Positions 8,958 through 17,767 of a stretch of 64,000 bases of DNA are shown here, piece by piece. The position numbers and the translations under genes are program-made. Under the pieces are notes generated by a model. That model was not told where the DNA came from. It did not search any database and saw only the letters and a program-made list of their open reading frames with translations. Each line of letters begins with the position of its first letter. The first letter of the stretch is position 1. The stretch is taken from NCBI GenBank assembly GCA_022821585.1, contig JAJEDI010000041.1, forward strand, positions 147,100 through 211,099, read 5' to 3'. This DNA comes from Caldilineaceae bacterium. Its GTDB lineage: Bacteria > Chloroflexota > Anaerolineae > Caldilineales > Caldilineaceae.

Positions 8958-10109
8958 TCAATGCCCCTGGGGCGGCGGCGTTCCAGCCGGAATCCGGTAA
9001 TGGCCTCTTTCTACGGCCCCACCTGAACCGGATATCATCTGCTCTGCCAAGCTCTGCGTTCTGACAGCGAATTCGGTTACCGTGTCATACCGCGGCAGAT
9101 CTCCGGTAATGTCTTCATTGAAATAGATGTCCGTACTGTTGGCGATCTCATCCGGCAGCGCGCGGTATCCGTGTATCAGCCCGAGTAGTCCGGCGGCGGT
9201 GGCCATGGTGTTGTCGGCATCCCAGCCGGCCAGCGCGGCGATTTCGATGGTGCGGAGAATGTCGCTTTCCCCATAGAGCAGGGCCATTATGGTGACAGCA
9301 AAGTTGACTCGCGATGCCCACCACATCGGGTCGGTGTCGTATTCGACCCGGATGAGCTGCCTCGTCGCGCGCCAGTCCTGGGGGTTCTCCTGATGCCATA
9401 GCAGGACATTGTCGACGATGGAGGCGACAATCGTTTCGTCCCCTGTCCGCTGGCGGGTGGCGGCGATCAAGGTTGGCACGTCGTCTTCGAAGAAGGCAAG
9501 ACTGTAGAGTGTAGCAAAGAAGACGCTGGCCTCCACCGCGGGTCCGCTATTGGTGACGCGGGCGAACCGATCGGCGTAGGTTGCCGCCAATCCGGGCATT
9601 CCCGGCGTCAACATGCCGAAGAGTTCTGTCTGCAGCTGGGCGTCGATGGACCAGGCTCCATCGGGGTTGTTCTCGGCGTTTCCCGTCTCGGGAGGAAGAA
9701 ATCCTTCGTCCATCAAGTCGCGGGCGCGGCGCGTCGAAACCCAGATGTCGTGATTCAGGTGGTCGACCCATTCCACCCGAATCTCTTCGGCAGTAGGATC
9801 GAGTCCGTGCGTTTCCAGTATATGGAGGTCGACCCACTCGACGTGGGTATCGTCGTCGGTCGACCACTCTTCAAACTGGGGAATCGAAAACGACCCTGGA
9901 AGCCCCGGTTCTTCGATGTAGACGCCTTGCAGAGCAAGGCCAGCGTGGTTGGCGAGCATGGTCGCCTTCCATGAGCCGTATACCTTGTCGAAGTAGGTGT
10001 CTGCGGTCAGAGTCCGGAAACGGGGAGGGGGTTCTGGGCGGGTGAGACCCACGGCCAGGACAACGACAAACCAGATAGCCGCAGTCAGTATGACTTTGCG
10101 TTGGTCCAA
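8958..10109 (-). CDS. Membrane-anchored or secreted ADP-ribosylglycohydrolase family protein
   Basis: The product has 383 residues. After a hydrophobic N-terminal segment (about residues 6-23, signal peptide or anchor) it has the all-helical ADP-ribosylglycohydrolase fold signature: STDDDTHVEW with D85-D87, and AGWDADNT with D297 and D299. These acidic clusters bind the two Mg ions that hydrolyse ADP-ribose linkages or related N-glycosidic bonds. Export is unusual for classical cytoplasmic ARH enzymes and suggests a nucleoside- or glycoside-type substrate outside the membrane. The start is TTG 10109 with AAAGG nine bases upstream. The stop overlaps the mannosyltransferase start. Confidence 0.85.
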   Translation of the reverse strand: MDQRKVILTAAIWFVVVLAVGLTRPEPPPRFRTLTADTYFDKVYGSWKATMLANHAGLALQGVYIEEPGLPGSFSIPQFEEWSTDDDTHVEWVDLHILETHGLDPTAEEIRVEWVDHLNHDIWVSTRRARDLMDEGFLPPETGNAENNPDGAWSIDAQLQTELFGMLTPGMPGLAATYADRFARVTNSGPAVEASVFFATLYSLAFFEDDVPTLIAATRQRTGDETIVASIVDNVLLWHQENPQDWRATRQLIRVEYDTDPMWWASRVNFAVTIMALLYGESDILRTIEIAALAGWDADNTMATAAGLLGLIHGYRALPDEIANSTDIYFNEDITGDLPRYDTVTEFAVRTQSLAEQMISGSGGAVERGHYRIPAGTPPPQGH

Positions 10110-10246
10110 CGTAAGAGCCTTTGAAGTAGGGATGGTCGGAAACAGTTGCTCAGGCAGTATACCTGAACGGAAGGGGGGAGGAAACTCTGCCGGGGTACCT
10201 GCCGATGTATAGCGCCTTTGCTGGCGGGCTTGGGGGAGGAAGCGGG

Positions 10247-11572
10247 CTACTCTCTACGGAGAGCTTCGATGGGGTCAAGCTGGGCCGCCCGGGTTGCGGG
10301 GTAGTAGCCGAAGAATATACCGACAGCGGCAGACGCACAGAACGCCAGAGGCAGGGACAACGGCACGAGCTCGGTGCGCATTCCCCCCAACTCTCCGAAG
10401 ACGAATGAGCCGGCCACTCCGACGAGAAGGCCTGCCAGCCCGCCAACAAGGCTGAGCATCACGGCCTCGAGCAGGAATTGCCTTTGAACGTCTCTGGGGC
10501 GGGCGCCAAGTGCCTGACGCAGTCCGATCTCGCGCGTCCGTTCGGTGACGCTTACAAGCATGATATTCATGATGCCGATGCCGCCAACGACAAGCGATAC
10601 GGCGGCGACCCAAGCAAGAAGACTGCGAAAGGCTGCCGTGGTGGAGGCACGGGCGTCAACGATATCCTGCTGCGTTCGCACGCCGAAATTCGGTTCATCA
10701 GGATCGATTTGCCTGCGTCCGGCCAGCAGCGCGGTTATCTGTTCCATCACGTTGTCCATCACATCGCCATTTTTGGCTTTGACCAGGATCATACGCACCC
10801 TATTGCCGCCAAAGCCGGAACCCCCAAATTTCTTGAAGACTACCGAAGCGGGAATGTAGATGCGGCCGTCGTTATCCGTGGCGCCTACGACACCCTGTTC
10901 GGCCATGACGCCGATTATCGTAAAGCGTGAGGAGCCTATGCGCACCTGCTGCCCAATCGGGTCGGCAGTTTCGAACAAGTCCTCGGCGATTCCGGCACCG
11001 ACAATTGCAACTCGTTGAATCGCCTCGTTCTCGGCATGTGTAAAAAAGCGGCCCTGCCCTATATCATAGTCTCTTACCTCCAGGAAGTCGGCTGTTACGC
11101 CAACGATGGAGACACTGTTGAGCGTGGTACTCCCGCCCTTGACGGTTTGCGTTGTGCCTTGTTCCAGTGATACGCCGCTGATGTTTGTGAGGTTTTCGGA
11201 GAGGAAGAGGACCTCGTCATAGGTAAACGTGGTGATGCCGCCGGGGCCACCACCTGCGAATCCTCTTCCTGCGCCGCGCACGCCGCCAAAACTGCGAAAT
11301 GGGGTTACCATGATCAGGTTTGCGCCCAGCCCGCTGATCTGATCCTCGATCTCGGCCTCGGCTCCTGCGCTAACTGCCAGCATGATGATAACAGCCGCGA
11401 CCCCGATGATGATGCCCAAAGTAGTAAGAAATGAACGCAGTTTGTTGAGCATGACCCCTTCCCAGGCGACATTGAAGGAATTGGGCAGGGTCATCCCGTG
11501 CTGATCCTTGAAGGACCCGCTATCCAGAGTCTGTTCTCCAACCGGCGTAGGTCTGAAAGTTTCCTGAAGCAT
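10247..11572 (-). CDS. MacB-type ABC transporter permease
   Basis: The 441-residue protein has one N-terminal transmembrane helix (about residues 47-70), a large extracytoplasmic MacB_PCD domain (about 75-315) and three C-terminal helices of the FtsX fold. It ends in YPATRAAQLDPIEALRRE, the classic terminus of MacB/YknZ permeases. The glycine-rich GGVRGAGRGFAGGGPGG insertion near residue 100 is distinctive. It works with the ATPase and HlyD adaptor encoded immediately upstream, as a tripartite or two-part mechanotransmission exporter for peptides, lipids or drugs. The gap to the ATPase gene is about 80 bases. The target substrate is unknown. Confidence 0.92.
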   Translation of the reverse strand: MLQETFRPTPVGEQTLDSGSFKDQHGMTLPNSFNVAWEGVMLNKLRSFLTTLGIIIGVAAVIIMLAVSAGAEAEIEDQISGLGANLIMVTPFRSFGGVRGAGRGFAGGGPGGITTFTYDEVLFLSENLTNISGVSLEQGTTQTVKGGSTTLNSVSIVGVTADFLEVRDYDIGQGRFFTHAENEAIQRVAIVGAGIAEDLFETADPIGQQVRIGSSRFTIIGVMAEQGVVGATDNDGRIYIPASVVFKKFGGSGFGGNRVRMILVKAKNGDVMDNVMEQITALLAGRRQIDPDEPNFGVRTQQDIVDARASTTAAFRSLLAWVAAVSLVVGGIGIMNIMLVSVTERTREIGLRQALGARPRDVQRQFLLEAVMLSLVGGLAGLLVGVAGSFVFGELGGMRTELVPLSLPLAFCASAAVGIFFGYYPATRAAQLDPIEALRRE

Positions 11573-11654
11573 TGAGAGGTGGTTTCCCCCGTTCAGCAGG
11601 TGACGTGCGACACAAAGGCGATCAGATTAACCCTTTTTACGTTTTCGGTGGCTT

Positions 11655-12371
11655 TCAGGCCATGGCCAGACGATCTATCTCTGACGGAGGAGCGACGACT
11701 CTCCCGTCCAAAACGTTTAAGATCCGCTCAGCCTCACGCGCCCTTTCCGATTCATGCGTAACCATCACGATCGTGGCGCCCTGACCATGTAAGCGATGAA
11801 ATATGCCCATGATCTCCGTGCTGGAGCGGGAGTCCAGGTTTCCCGTTGGTTCGTCAGCCAGAATGAGAGATGGGTCGTTTATCAATGCGCGGGCTATGGC
11901 CACTCGCTGCTGCTGGCCACCTGACAGTTCTGCTGGCAGATGGTGCAAGCGATCCCCCAGGCCGACAAGGTCCAGTAAAGAAGAGGCACGTTCGCCGCGC
12001 TGACCCTCGCTCCAAGTCTGGAAGCCGTTGTACATCATTGGCAGCATTACATTCTTGAGGGCAGTGAGGCGGGGCAACAGATTGTAAGATTGAAAGACGA
12101 ATCCGATTTTGCGATTGCGTACGGACGCCAGCTGGTCGCGATTGAGACTGCTGACGTCCTCTCCATCGAGAATGTAGAGGCCGCTGGTTGCCCGGTCCAG
12201 GCAGCCAATGATGTTCATCAGGGTAGACTTCCCGGATCCTGAAGGCCCCATGATGGCTACGAATTCGCGCTCTTCTACCTGCAGGTTCAGCTCGTTCAGC
12301 GCATGGACGGCAATGTCGCCTGTGCCATACGTCTTGGTCATCTTGATAATGTCAATGACAAGGTCGCTCAT
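11655..12371 (-). CDS. MacB/LolD-type ABC transporter ATP-binding protein
   Basis: The 238-residue ATPase shows Walker [10 protein letters not shown] (residues 42-50), the Q-loop region, the signature [15 protein letters not shown] and Walker [13 protein letters not shown] followed by the H-loop VTHE. The [11 protein letters not shown] wording is typical of the MacB/LolD/FtsE class, which pairs with FtsX-fold permeases. It energises the adjacent permease. About 50 bases separate it from the adaptor gene upstream, so one transcript is likely. Confidence 0.95.
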   Translation of the reverse strand: MSDLVIDIIKMTKTYGTGDIAVHALNELNLQVEEREFVAIMGPSGSGKSTLMNIIGCLDRATSGLYILDGEDVSSLNRDQLASVRNRKIGFVFQSYNLLPRLTALKNVMLPMMYNGFQTWSEGQRGERASSLLDLVGLGDRLHHLPAELSGGQQQRVAIARALINDPSLILADEPTGNLDSRSSTEIMGIFHRLHGQGATIVMVTHESERAREAERILNVLDGRVVAPPSEIDRLAMA

Positions 12372-12421
12372 GACGTCACCGCTTCAATCAGGTAGCCAGT
12401 CCCTGCGCCCAGCCGCAGTCC

Positions 12422-13945
12422 TCAGTTGCTCCCCACCTGGGCATCGCCTGTACTAACGGTTTCCCCTTCTTCTAGACCTGTAAGGATTTCAGCGCTGACA
12501 AAATTCCGCAGCCCTACCTGAACAGGTCGAAATTCAAGCTCGTCTCCCGGGCCGACCACGAATACAGCGAATTGTCCGGGACTTATCTCTCTCAGCGCCT
12601 GGACGGGCACGAGGAGCGCATTTCGGGCTTCCCCGGCGATAATCTCCACTTCAGCGTTCATGCCGAACAGCAGCGGAGCCGAGTGTTGGGTCATATCGAT
12701 GCTGGCCCATGCCTGAATCGCCGAGGCCCCATCGACTTCCACCAGGGCCGGCTCGACCCGTGTAATGTTTCCTGTATAGGTGAACTCGGGGAAGGCTTCA
12801 AAAGTGATGCTTACGGGAAACCCGGGCACGGCCGCGGAGATGTCCAGCTCTTCGATCCAGAAACGGACCTGTGCGGTTTCGGAATTGGCCAGGCCGATGA
12901 TCGGGCCCATCGAGACGGAGTCACCCGACTGAACTGAAACGGAGGTGACAACCCCCGCCATCGGGGCGCGTATGGTGCCGCCCTCGATTTCGCGTTGAAC
13001 GTCCTGTGCGGTCAGCCGCGCCTGTTCTACGGCGAGTTCTGCTCTTTCAAGCTCCTCTGGGCTTGGACCGTCCAGCAGGTCTTCAAGCCCGGCTCGGTTC
13101 TGCTCCACTTTGGCCCGAGCCGCGGCCACATCCAGCTGGTCGGCCTCCTGAACCAAGAGGTTGAGCGTGTTTTGAGCCTGCAAGACCTTGGCTCTGGCCG
13201 AATCGATCTGGTCTTCGGATGCTCCGGCGGCGCCGATGTTGTATTGCGCCAGGGCCTTCTCGTAAGCGAGCGTAGCGGCCTGCAGATTGGCTGCCTGCGA
13301 GGTCCTGCCGACGTCGTTTCGCCAGGCAACTTTGTCGTAGGCGGATTGGGCCTCGGCGAGGGCAACCTCAGCAGATTTCAGGTCGGCCTGCAGGCTGGTG
13401 AGCGTGTCCTGCGTGGGGCCGGCGAGCAGAGTGCTGAGCGCGCTCTGGGCGCTGTTCAGTTCGCTGCGCGCCGCATTGACTTCCTCTGCAGTGGGCGGCG
13501 CGACGAGACGGTCATACTCGGCCTGTGCAGCAGCAAGGCCGGACTGTGCGGCGGCAAGATCGGCCCCACCTACTTCCCCTGTCAGCTCGATCAGCGCGAT
13601 CTCGGCCAGGCGCAGGTTGATTTGGGCCGAAATGAGCTGCGAGTTCAGGTTTGAATCATACTCAAGCGTTGCAAGGACCTGATCCGCGGTTACCTGGTCA
13701 CCGACGCGGGCGGCGATGCTGCTTACGATGCCGCTGCTCCGGAACCCAACCTGTGTCTCCTCACCGGCGAAGAGGGTGCCAATGCCGCCGGCTGTCAGTA
13801 CAAGGTCGCCGCGGCGCACCTGTGCCGTCTGCAGTTGAGGCGCGATGACATCCGGCTCATGGGTCACAAAGTAGGTGTTGTACCCGTAATACGCGCCGGT
13901 CCCAAAGATGGCTAATGTAAGCAGACTAAGGAGAATTGACTTCAT
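12422..13945 (-). CDS. HlyD/MacA-like efflux adaptor (membrane fusion protein)
   Basis: The 507-residue protein starts with an N-terminal membrane anchor (about residues 3-22), then the first half of a biotinyl-lipoyl-like domain (VGDQVTADQVLATLEYDS), a long Ala/Gln-rich coiled-coil hairpin (about residues 105-330) with several duplicated heptad segments, the second lipoyl half (APMAGVVTSVSVQSGDSV) and beta-barrel domains to the C terminus. This is the adaptor of the MacAB-like exporter encoded next to it. The coiled coil is longer than in typical MacA. Without evidence of an outer membrane it may extend through the cell wall, as YknX is thought to in Bacillus. Confidence 0.92.
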   Translation of the reverse strand: MKSILLSLLTLAIFGTGAYYGYNTYFVTHEPDVIAPQLQTAQVRRGDLVLTAGGIGTLFAGEETQVGFRSSGIVSSIAARVGDQVTADQVLATLEYDSNLNSQLISAQINLRLAEIALIELTGEVGGADLAAAQSGLAAAQAEYDRLVAPPTAEEVNAARSELNSAQSALSTLLAGPTQDTLTSLQADLKSAEVALAEAQSAYDKVAWRNDVGRTSQAANLQAATLAYEKALAQYNIGAAGASEDQIDSARAKVLQAQNTLNLLVQEADQLDVAAARAKVEQNRAGLEDLLDGPSPEELERAELAVEQARLTAQDVQREIEGGTIRAPMAGVVTSVSVQSGDSVSMGPIIGLANSETAQVRFWIEELDISAAVPGFPVSITFEAFPEFTYTGNITRVEPALVEVDGASAIQAWASIDMTQHSAPLLFGMNAEVEIIAGEARNALLVPVQALREISPGQFAVFVVGPGDELEFRPVQVGLRNFVSAEILTGLEEGETVSTGDAQVGSN

Positions 13946-13992
13946 GGGTAGCCCCGATTCCTGCCAAAAGGAGGAATTCCGAAGTAACCAGT

Positions 13993-14718
13993 CTAGGAGG
14001 CAGCCTTTGACTCGAGCAGTTCAATCAGTGGTGTCATGAGGATGCCAAACCGCCCCGGGCCGCCGGGCCCGCCCCCGCCGCCCCTGCCTTGAAAGCCGCC
14101 TTCAGGAATTTCAACACCCATTTCTCGTAGTCGTTCCTGTCGCTCTTCAGGTGACAGAGCCTGCATTTCCTGCCGGAATTCAGCCCTTTCTTCTTCAGAC
14201 ATGTCGGCAAAAATGCCGCCTCGGCCCCCCTGACCTCCCTGACCCGGGCCCTGGCCCTGTCCGAACTGTGGCAACTCGATGCCATTTTCCTGGGCCCACT
14301 CGTTCATGTCGGTGAAGGTCAGCTGCATGGCGCCGATTTCCTCAATTTGGGCTTCCGTCAATGTCCCTTCAATCTGAGTCAGTATGGCGGCCCGTTCCGT
14401 CTGATTCTGTATGGTACCGCTCTGAAGCGCCTGCCACAGAACCAGCATTGAGGCTGCTTGCGCTGCGGTAATCGCATTGTCGGACTCTTCCAAGAGCAAG
14501 ATTCCCAGAACAAGCTGGTTCATCGGGGGTAGGGCCCCTTCGAAGTCGTTCGCCAGCACGGATGGTCGCTGTTGAACTGTGTTTCCGGAATTGCTTTCCT
14601 GCGGGACATTTTCGACCGGTTCCGAGGCTTCTGCTGCCGGTGTTGGGTCGCTCCTACCACATGCCGCGAGGAGAAGAATCGTCGCTACGATCAAGGTTCC
14701 TCTTGTCCACTTCTTCAT
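13993..14718 (-). CDS. Gly-rich lipoprotein, possibly Spy/CpxP-like
   Basis: This 241-residue lipoprotein has a signal ending in LLLAAC (lipidated Cys20). The mature part has an Ala/Gln-rich helical segment with a TLTEAQIEEI motif (about residues 110-120), then glycine-rich tracts (GQGQGPGQGGQGGRGG and GRGGGGGPGGPG) flanking SEEERAEFRQEMQALSPEERQERLREM. LTxxQ-like and charged helical segments recall Spy/CpxP or heavy-metal-sensor periplasmic proteins. Position between the sensor kinase and the exporter genes suggests a chaperone, sensor partner or outer exporter component. I do not recognise a precise family. Confidence 0.7.
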   Translation of the reverse strand: MKKWTRGTLIVATILLLAACGRSDPTPAAEASEPVENVPQESNSGNTVQQRPSVLANDFEGALPPMNQLVLGILLLEESDNAITAAQAASMLVLWQALQSGTIQNQTERAAILTQIEGTLTEAQIEEIGAMQLTFTDMNEWAQENGIELPQFGQGQGPGQGGQGGRGGIFADMSEEERAEFRQEMQALSPEERQERLREMGVEIPEGGFQGRGGGGGPGGPGRFGILMTPLIELLESKAAS

Positions 14719-14855
14719 TTTGACGCTCCCCCCAGTAAGGCCGGGTTCACCTCGAAACGGTCGATGCGCCCGGCGACTCCAAGTACGAACAAGACATTCA
14801 AGGATTGTACTCGGGAATCCTTTGGAAAATGTGAAGGACGCATTTGGATGCTGTT

Positions 14856-16211
14856 TCAGTTTGCGTAATTCGGAAGTCGAATCGAGAAGCGAGAGCCCTT
14901 CCCAGGGGTGGATTCGGCCTGAATCGTCCCATCATGGGCCTCGACGATGGCCTTGGCGATTGCGAGTCCCAATCCTGACTGCGCCAGCTCATCGCGGCTG
15001 CGAGACCGATCTGCCCTATAAAAGCGATCAAATATATGGTGTAGTTCGTCGCCTGCAATGCCGATGCCCGTGTCCGCCACCTGAAGAGTCACAAAGCTGC
15101 TGTGTGCTGTCGCGCTCAGGGTGATGTTCCCCTCCGACGTAAAGCGCAAAGCGTTCGTTACGAGATTGTTGAGTACCTGAGTCATTCGTTCCAAGTCCAC
15201 GACGACGGAAGGCAGCGTCTCCGGCGCGTTCACACGAAGGTCGACGTTTTTTTGTTTGGCCAGTACAACGTGGGCCAGCCCGGCCCGTTCCAGCAAGGCT
15301 TTGGGATCGACGGCGCGACGCTGCAGGGGCAGCTCCCCGGCATCGGCCAGCGATAGCGTTCGCAGATCTTCGACCAGGCGTTGCAGATGGGCAACTTCCT
15401 GGTGAAGAAGCTCGTACAGATCTTCCCTGCCCTGGATCGAGCCATCGCGTAGCCCCTCTGTGTAGCCCCGCAGAACGGTAAGCGGCGTGCGCAGGTCATG
15501 GGCGATGTCGGCGGTCATTTGCTTGCGCATGCGGGAAGCCTGTGCCAGTTCGCTGCTCATCTGATTGAAAGAGGAAGCCAGTTTCCCGATCTCATCGCGG
15601 GAATAGACGTTGACCTGCCCCCCCAGCTGGCCGGCGGACATCTCTTCTGTGGCAGAGGTCAGCTCGCGTAAAGGGCGAGTGAGCGCGCGAGAGAGGAGAA
15701 ACCCCAGCACAAGGGCCAAAAGCCCTGCGATCAGGGCAGCGAGTCCGGTTGCCTGATTGACGTTGCGCAGGAAGAAGCTTTCGGGTGACGGCCGGGGAAA
15801 TCTCTCCCCGGCAGCGAATCTGTTTACGTCATAGATCGTCCCTACTCGCAAGCCGTCCTTCTCGATTGGAATGCCGGGGCCCAGACCATACTCGGCGGTG
15901 TTGAGGCCGCGATATTCTGGCAGAGGAGAAAAGACCACCGTCTGTTCACTGTCGACAAGCACTATACGACGGCGCACGACGTCGAGCAGAGGTTCGTTGT
16001 CTAACCACTCGCCGAAACCGTTCCAGCTATTACTTTTGGTGTAGTGGCCCAGTATGAGGTCGGCAAGTAGTGGATTGCCTCTGCGCTCAGTGACAAAGCG
16101 GGCAAACTCCTGCCGGGTACGCATTCCGCTGATGGCAGCGACAAGCAAGGCGCCTGAGACGCCAACTGCGAGAAATGCCAGGGTCAGCTTTACTGCCAAG
16201 GAACGCCACAT
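14856..16211 (-). CDS. Sensor histidine kinase (BaeS/EnvZ-like, HAMP domain)
   Basis: The 451-residue kinase has TM1 (about residues 8-28), an extracytoplasmic domain to about residue 150, TM2 (about 156-176), a HAMP linker, the HisKA box with phospho-acceptor H238 in DIAHDLRTPLTV, and an HATPase domain with N-box NNLVTNALRF, G1 DTGIGI and G2 GLGLAIAK. It begins at ATG 16211 directly after the stop of the response-regulator gene (TAGATG), so translation is coupled. It likely senses an envelope signal and controls the downstream lipoprotein and MacAB-like exporter. Confidence 0.95.
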   Translation of the reverse strand: MWRSLAVKLTLAFLAVGVSGALLVAAISGMRTRQEFARFVTERRGNPLLADLILGHYTKSNSWNGFGEWLDNEPLLDVVRRRIVLVDSEQTVVFSPLPEYRGLNTAEYGLGPGIPIEKDGLRVGTIYDVNRFAAGERFPRPSPESFFLRNVNQATGLAALIAGLLALVLGFLLSRALTRPLRELTSATEEMSAGQLGGQVNVYSRDEIGKLASSFNQMSSELAQASRMRKQMTADIAHDLRTPLTVLRGYTEGLRDGSIQGREDLYELLHQEVAHLQRLVEDLRTLSLADAGELPLQRRAVDPKALLERAGLAHVVLAKQKNVDLRVNAPETLPSVVVDLERMTQVLNNLVTNALRFTSEGNITLSATAHSSFVTLQVADTGIGIAGDELHHIFDRFYRADRSRSRDELAQSGLGLAIAKAIVEAHDGTIQAESTPGKGSRFSIRLPNYAN

Positions 16212-16901
16212 CTACGTTGCCTCTGCGCTAAAGCGGTAACCCATACCATAGACGGTCTGAATGTAGCGGGGCTTGCTTGGAAGCTGTTCAATCTTTGTGC
16301 GGAGATTCCGAACGTGCACATCGATAGAGCGCTCGTACCCTTCGTAGGCATCGCCGCTGACAGACTCCAGCAAGTCAAGACGGGAAAAGGCCCTGCCGGG
16401 TGACAGCATGAATGTCTCCAGCAGATCGAACTCCGAAGGCGTGAGAGAAACCAGGTTGCCGGTGACAGTCACTGTTCGCCCTGAGCGATCAAGGGATATT
16501 TCCGCCGCCCGCAGGATTTCCGGCTGCCGGCTCTTCTGTCCAACCCTCCGGAGCACAGCGCGGACCCTTGCCATGAGCTCCTGGACGCCGAAGGGTTTGG
16601 TGACGTAGTCGTCGGCTCCCAATTCCAGGCCGACAACCTTATCGCTCTCTTCAATCCTGGCGGCAAGAACGATGACAGGTGCGTCTGATTCTTTTGTGAA
16701 CTGCCGAATGAAGTCGTAGCCCCCCATCTCCGGCATCATCAGGTCCAGGAGGACGAGGTCCGGCTTCTCGTAACGGGCTGCGAACAGCGCTTCACGCCCG
16801 TTGGCAGCCTCAACCACTCGGTAACCCTCTCTCTCCAAGTAGAGGCGCACCATTTCGCGCAGTTTTGCTTCGTCGTCTACAACCAGGATAGTTTGAGACA
16901 C
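16212..16901 (-). CDS. OmpR/PhoB-family response regulator
   Basis: The 229-residue regulator has a receiver domain with acidic pocket D9/D10, phospho-acceptor D53 in LLLDLMMPEMGG and K102 in YVTKPFG, then a winged-helix OmpR_C domain (about residues 130-226, ending near RYIQTVYGMGYRF). The position normally held by the conserved switch Thr/Ser reads VIVLAAR, so residue 80 is Ala, which could alter phosphorylation-coupled switching. It starts at GTG 16901 and heads the minus-strand two-component and efflux locus. Confidence 0.95.
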   Translation of the reverse strand: MSQTILVVDDEAKLREMVRLYLEREGYRVVEAANGREALFAARYEKPDLVLLDLMMPEMGGYDFIRQFTKESDAPVIVLAARIEESDKVVGLELGADDYVTKPFGVQELMARVRAVLRRVGQKSRQPEILRAAEISLDRSGRTVTVTGNLVSLTPSEFDLLETFMLSPGRAFSRLDLLESVSGDAYEGYERSIDVHVRNLRTKIEQLPSKPRYIQTVYGMGYRFSAEAT

Positions 16902-17294
16902 GACAGCCTGCTTCTCACTATTGGCGATATGTCAATCCAGGGGGATCGCTACACATTCAGCGGACGCGACTGCTCTGGGAATGAAATCCTTGTGGCTATC
17001 GGTTTCTATTCTCCCACAATTATGTTTAGAAAGCATGAAGGAAAGTTGAAGATTCAACAAGGGCTTCCCGGGAAGGTGCGTGTATTGCGGGACAGAGTGG
17101 TTCCCCTCCCGGCATCCAGTACTCATCGGAAAGGGGTCTGCACTCACCTTGAACGGAACCGCGGCGCGTATGTTGGCGAAAATTGGCTGTGGTACAATTG
17201 CTCGCGGACTCAGAGACAGTTTGCAGATCCGACCAAATGCGTAGTCTTATCTGACGGAATACTCGCAAAAGGCAGAATCAGAAAGGAACAAAAA
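16902..17294. promoter_or_regulatory. Divergent intergenic region between response regulator and dinB-pca genes
   Basis: These 393 bases separate two divergently read operons. An open frame runs through on the plus strand in phase with the DinB gene, but it has no family resemblance and the good ribosome-binding site is at its downstream end. A possible extended -10 (TGG then TACAAT at 17193-17198) lies about 100 bases upstream of the DinB start without a convincing -35. A TTGACA-like hexamer pointing at the regulator gene lacks a matching -10. Promoters for both directions are expected here but are not clearly placed. Confidence 0.35.
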
Positions 17295-17762
17295 ATGTCT
17301 AAGGTGGCTATCGGGATGCACAGCCAGATACGATCTTCCATCCATTCCGCCGTAAAGGGTCTGTCATCCGAGCAACTGCACGAAGTACCGGATGGATTCG
17401 ACAATAATATCGCCTGGAACGTGGGACACCTTCTGGTCGTCCAGCAGCGACTTCTCTACCGACCGTGCGGGCTACCCATTTCTCTTGCCGAAGAGATGAT
17501 CCCGCTCTATCTGCCGAACACGTCTCCCGCCGACTGGGAAGTTGAGCCGGATGCCGAGGAGTTGGTGGGAATGCTTATACCGCAGCAGGAGAAATTGGAG
17601 GCGGATTACGCTGCGGGGCTCTTCAGCGAGAACGGATTCAACGAGTTCACGACAGGGTCGGGCGTCACCCTTTCCGACATAGACGGCGCGCTGGTCTTCA
17701 ACACCTATCACGAAGCGCAGCACTACGGTTTCATCCAGGCATTGATAAACCTGGTAGGTTGA
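17295..17762 (+). CDS. DinB-family putative metal-dependent protein
   Basis: The 155-residue protein is a DinB_2-type four-helix bundle. The metal-binding His triad is readable as H45 (NVGHLL), H139 and H143 (YHEAQHYGF). The start at ATG 17295 is supported by GAAAGGA seven bases upstream; the frame stays open upstream without meaning. DinB/YfiT proteins include thiol-dependent S-transferases, but most are uncharacterised. The stop is only five bases before the ATG of the thiolase gene, so it appears to be part of the aromatic-catabolism operon. Confidence 0.85.
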   Translation: MSKVAIGMHSQIRSSIHSAVKGLSSEQLHEVPDGFDNNIAWNVGHLLVVQQRLLYRPCGLPISLAEEMIPLYLPNTSPADWEVEPDAEELVGMLIPQQEKLEADYAAGLFSENGFNEFTTGSGVTLSDIDGALVFNTYHEAQHYGFIQALINLVG

Positions 17763-17767
17763 GGCAG

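Noticed and set aside
16893..17294. N-terminal extension of the DinB frame
   Set aside because: No domain resemblance; a good Shine-Dalgarno sits just before ATG 17295 and the protein then has normal DinB length.
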